Assembly (NCBI GenBank): GCA_041687475.1
Contig: JAWLBW010000297.1
Span: 1-5,860, forward strand
Direction: 5' to 3'
Source: JAWLBW01 sp041687475
GTDB lineage: Bacteria > J088 > JAWLBW01
DNA length: 5,860 nt
The translations under genes were made by a program, and so were the position numbers. The notes beneath the pieces were generated by a model. It saw nothing but the letters and a program-made list of their open reading frames with translations. It had not been told where the DNA came from and did no database searches. Positions 5,636 to 5,860 of this stretch are shown here, piece by piece; within the stretch, counting starts at the first letter, position 1; each line of letters opens with the position of its first letter.

Positions 5636-5641
5636 GATGGC

Positions 5642-5860
5642 GTGCCGCTTCATTTCGAAAACCGATACCGCCACTGCCCCACCTGCGGAGGGCTGCTCGA
5701 GCCTCGCGAAGTCAAGACTGAGGAACCGCCCCGACTGGTCTGCGTCGAGTGCGAATTCATCTATTTCCAGAATCCCAAGGTGGCGGCCGCCGTCATTGTT
5801 ACCTACGGCGACAAACTGGTGCTCTTGAAGCGGGCCATCGAGCCGTCGCGCGGCAAGTGG
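5642..5860 (+). CDS. Zinc-ribbon Nudix hydrolase, 3' end beyond window
   Basis: The first 73 codons are present and the frame is open at the window edge. The start is GTG 5642. An N-terminal zinc ribbon is formed by Cys12 and Cys15 (HCPTCGG) and Cys34 and Cys37 (VCVEC). Next come FIYFQNPKVAAAVIV (39-53) and LVLLKRAIEPSRGKW (59-73). This is the standard lead-in to the Nudix box in zinc-ribbon Nudix proteins, related to NADH pyrophosphatase and ADP-ribose pyrophosphatase. The box itself (GX5EX7REUXEEXGU) lies past base 5860, so catalysis is inferred from the family. Such enzymes hydrolyse nucleoside diphosphates linked to another group, in the cytoplasm. No Shine-Dalgarno site fits GTG 5642: the nearest GAGG (5617-5620) is 21 bases away. 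An in-frame GTG at 5615 is unlikely, because TATAAT would then fall inside the gene. It is divergent from the TPR gene across 76 bases. Confidence 0.88.
   Translation, partial: MPLHFENRYRHCPTCGGLLEPREVKTEEPPRLVCVECEFIYFQNPKVAAAVIVTYGDKLVLLKRAIEPSRGKW

Noticed and set aside
5634..5828. 64-codon plus-strand ORF starting at ATG 5634
   Set aside because: It begins inside the TATAAT box and overlaps the zinc-ribbon Nudix frame, which has paired CxxC motifs and a family-typical sequence.

Overview
This is a clearly GC-rich bacterial chromosome segment, densely packed with short housekeeping-type genes. I see no transposase, integrase, tRNA, rRNA, CRISPR array or phage gene. The families present (Bcp peroxiredoxin, DUF815 ATPase, GST-kappa/HCCA isomerase, YhbY, Zn-ribbon Nudix) and the GC-rich codon use suggest a Gram-negative, proteobacteria-like organism. 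The window alone cannot settle the phylum.

Left block, + strand (1-2326): the 3' part of an alpha/beta hydrolase, a two-Cys Bcp peroxiredoxin, a DUF815 AAA-type ATPase starting one base after the bcp stop, and a 67-residue two-helix membrane protein starting 9 bases after the ATPase stop. Spacing implies one transcript. Middle (2327-3569): a 163-base gap with short repeats and an 11-bp bulged hairpin, then a metallo-beta-lactamase-fold protein that has lost four of the seven usual metal ligands. This gene runs head-on into the next block, with one base between the two stop codons.

Right block, - strand, read from 5565 down to 3571: an exported or lipoprotein TPR protein with an apparent NTF2/DUF4878-like C-terminal domain, then a YhbY/CRM RNA-binding protein coupled by an ATGA overlap, then a DsbA-fold isomerase after 13 bases with a good ribosome binding site. 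At the right edge (5642-5860) a zinc-ribbon Nudix hydrolase starts divergently. A perfect TATAAT sits 6 bases before its GTG start, predicting a leaderless mRNA.

I found no coherent new defence or metabolic system. The points most worth a second look are the ligand-poor MBL-fold protein, the predicted leaderless Nudix transcript, the shortened GxxG loop of the YhbY protein, and the hairpin ahead of the MBL gene.
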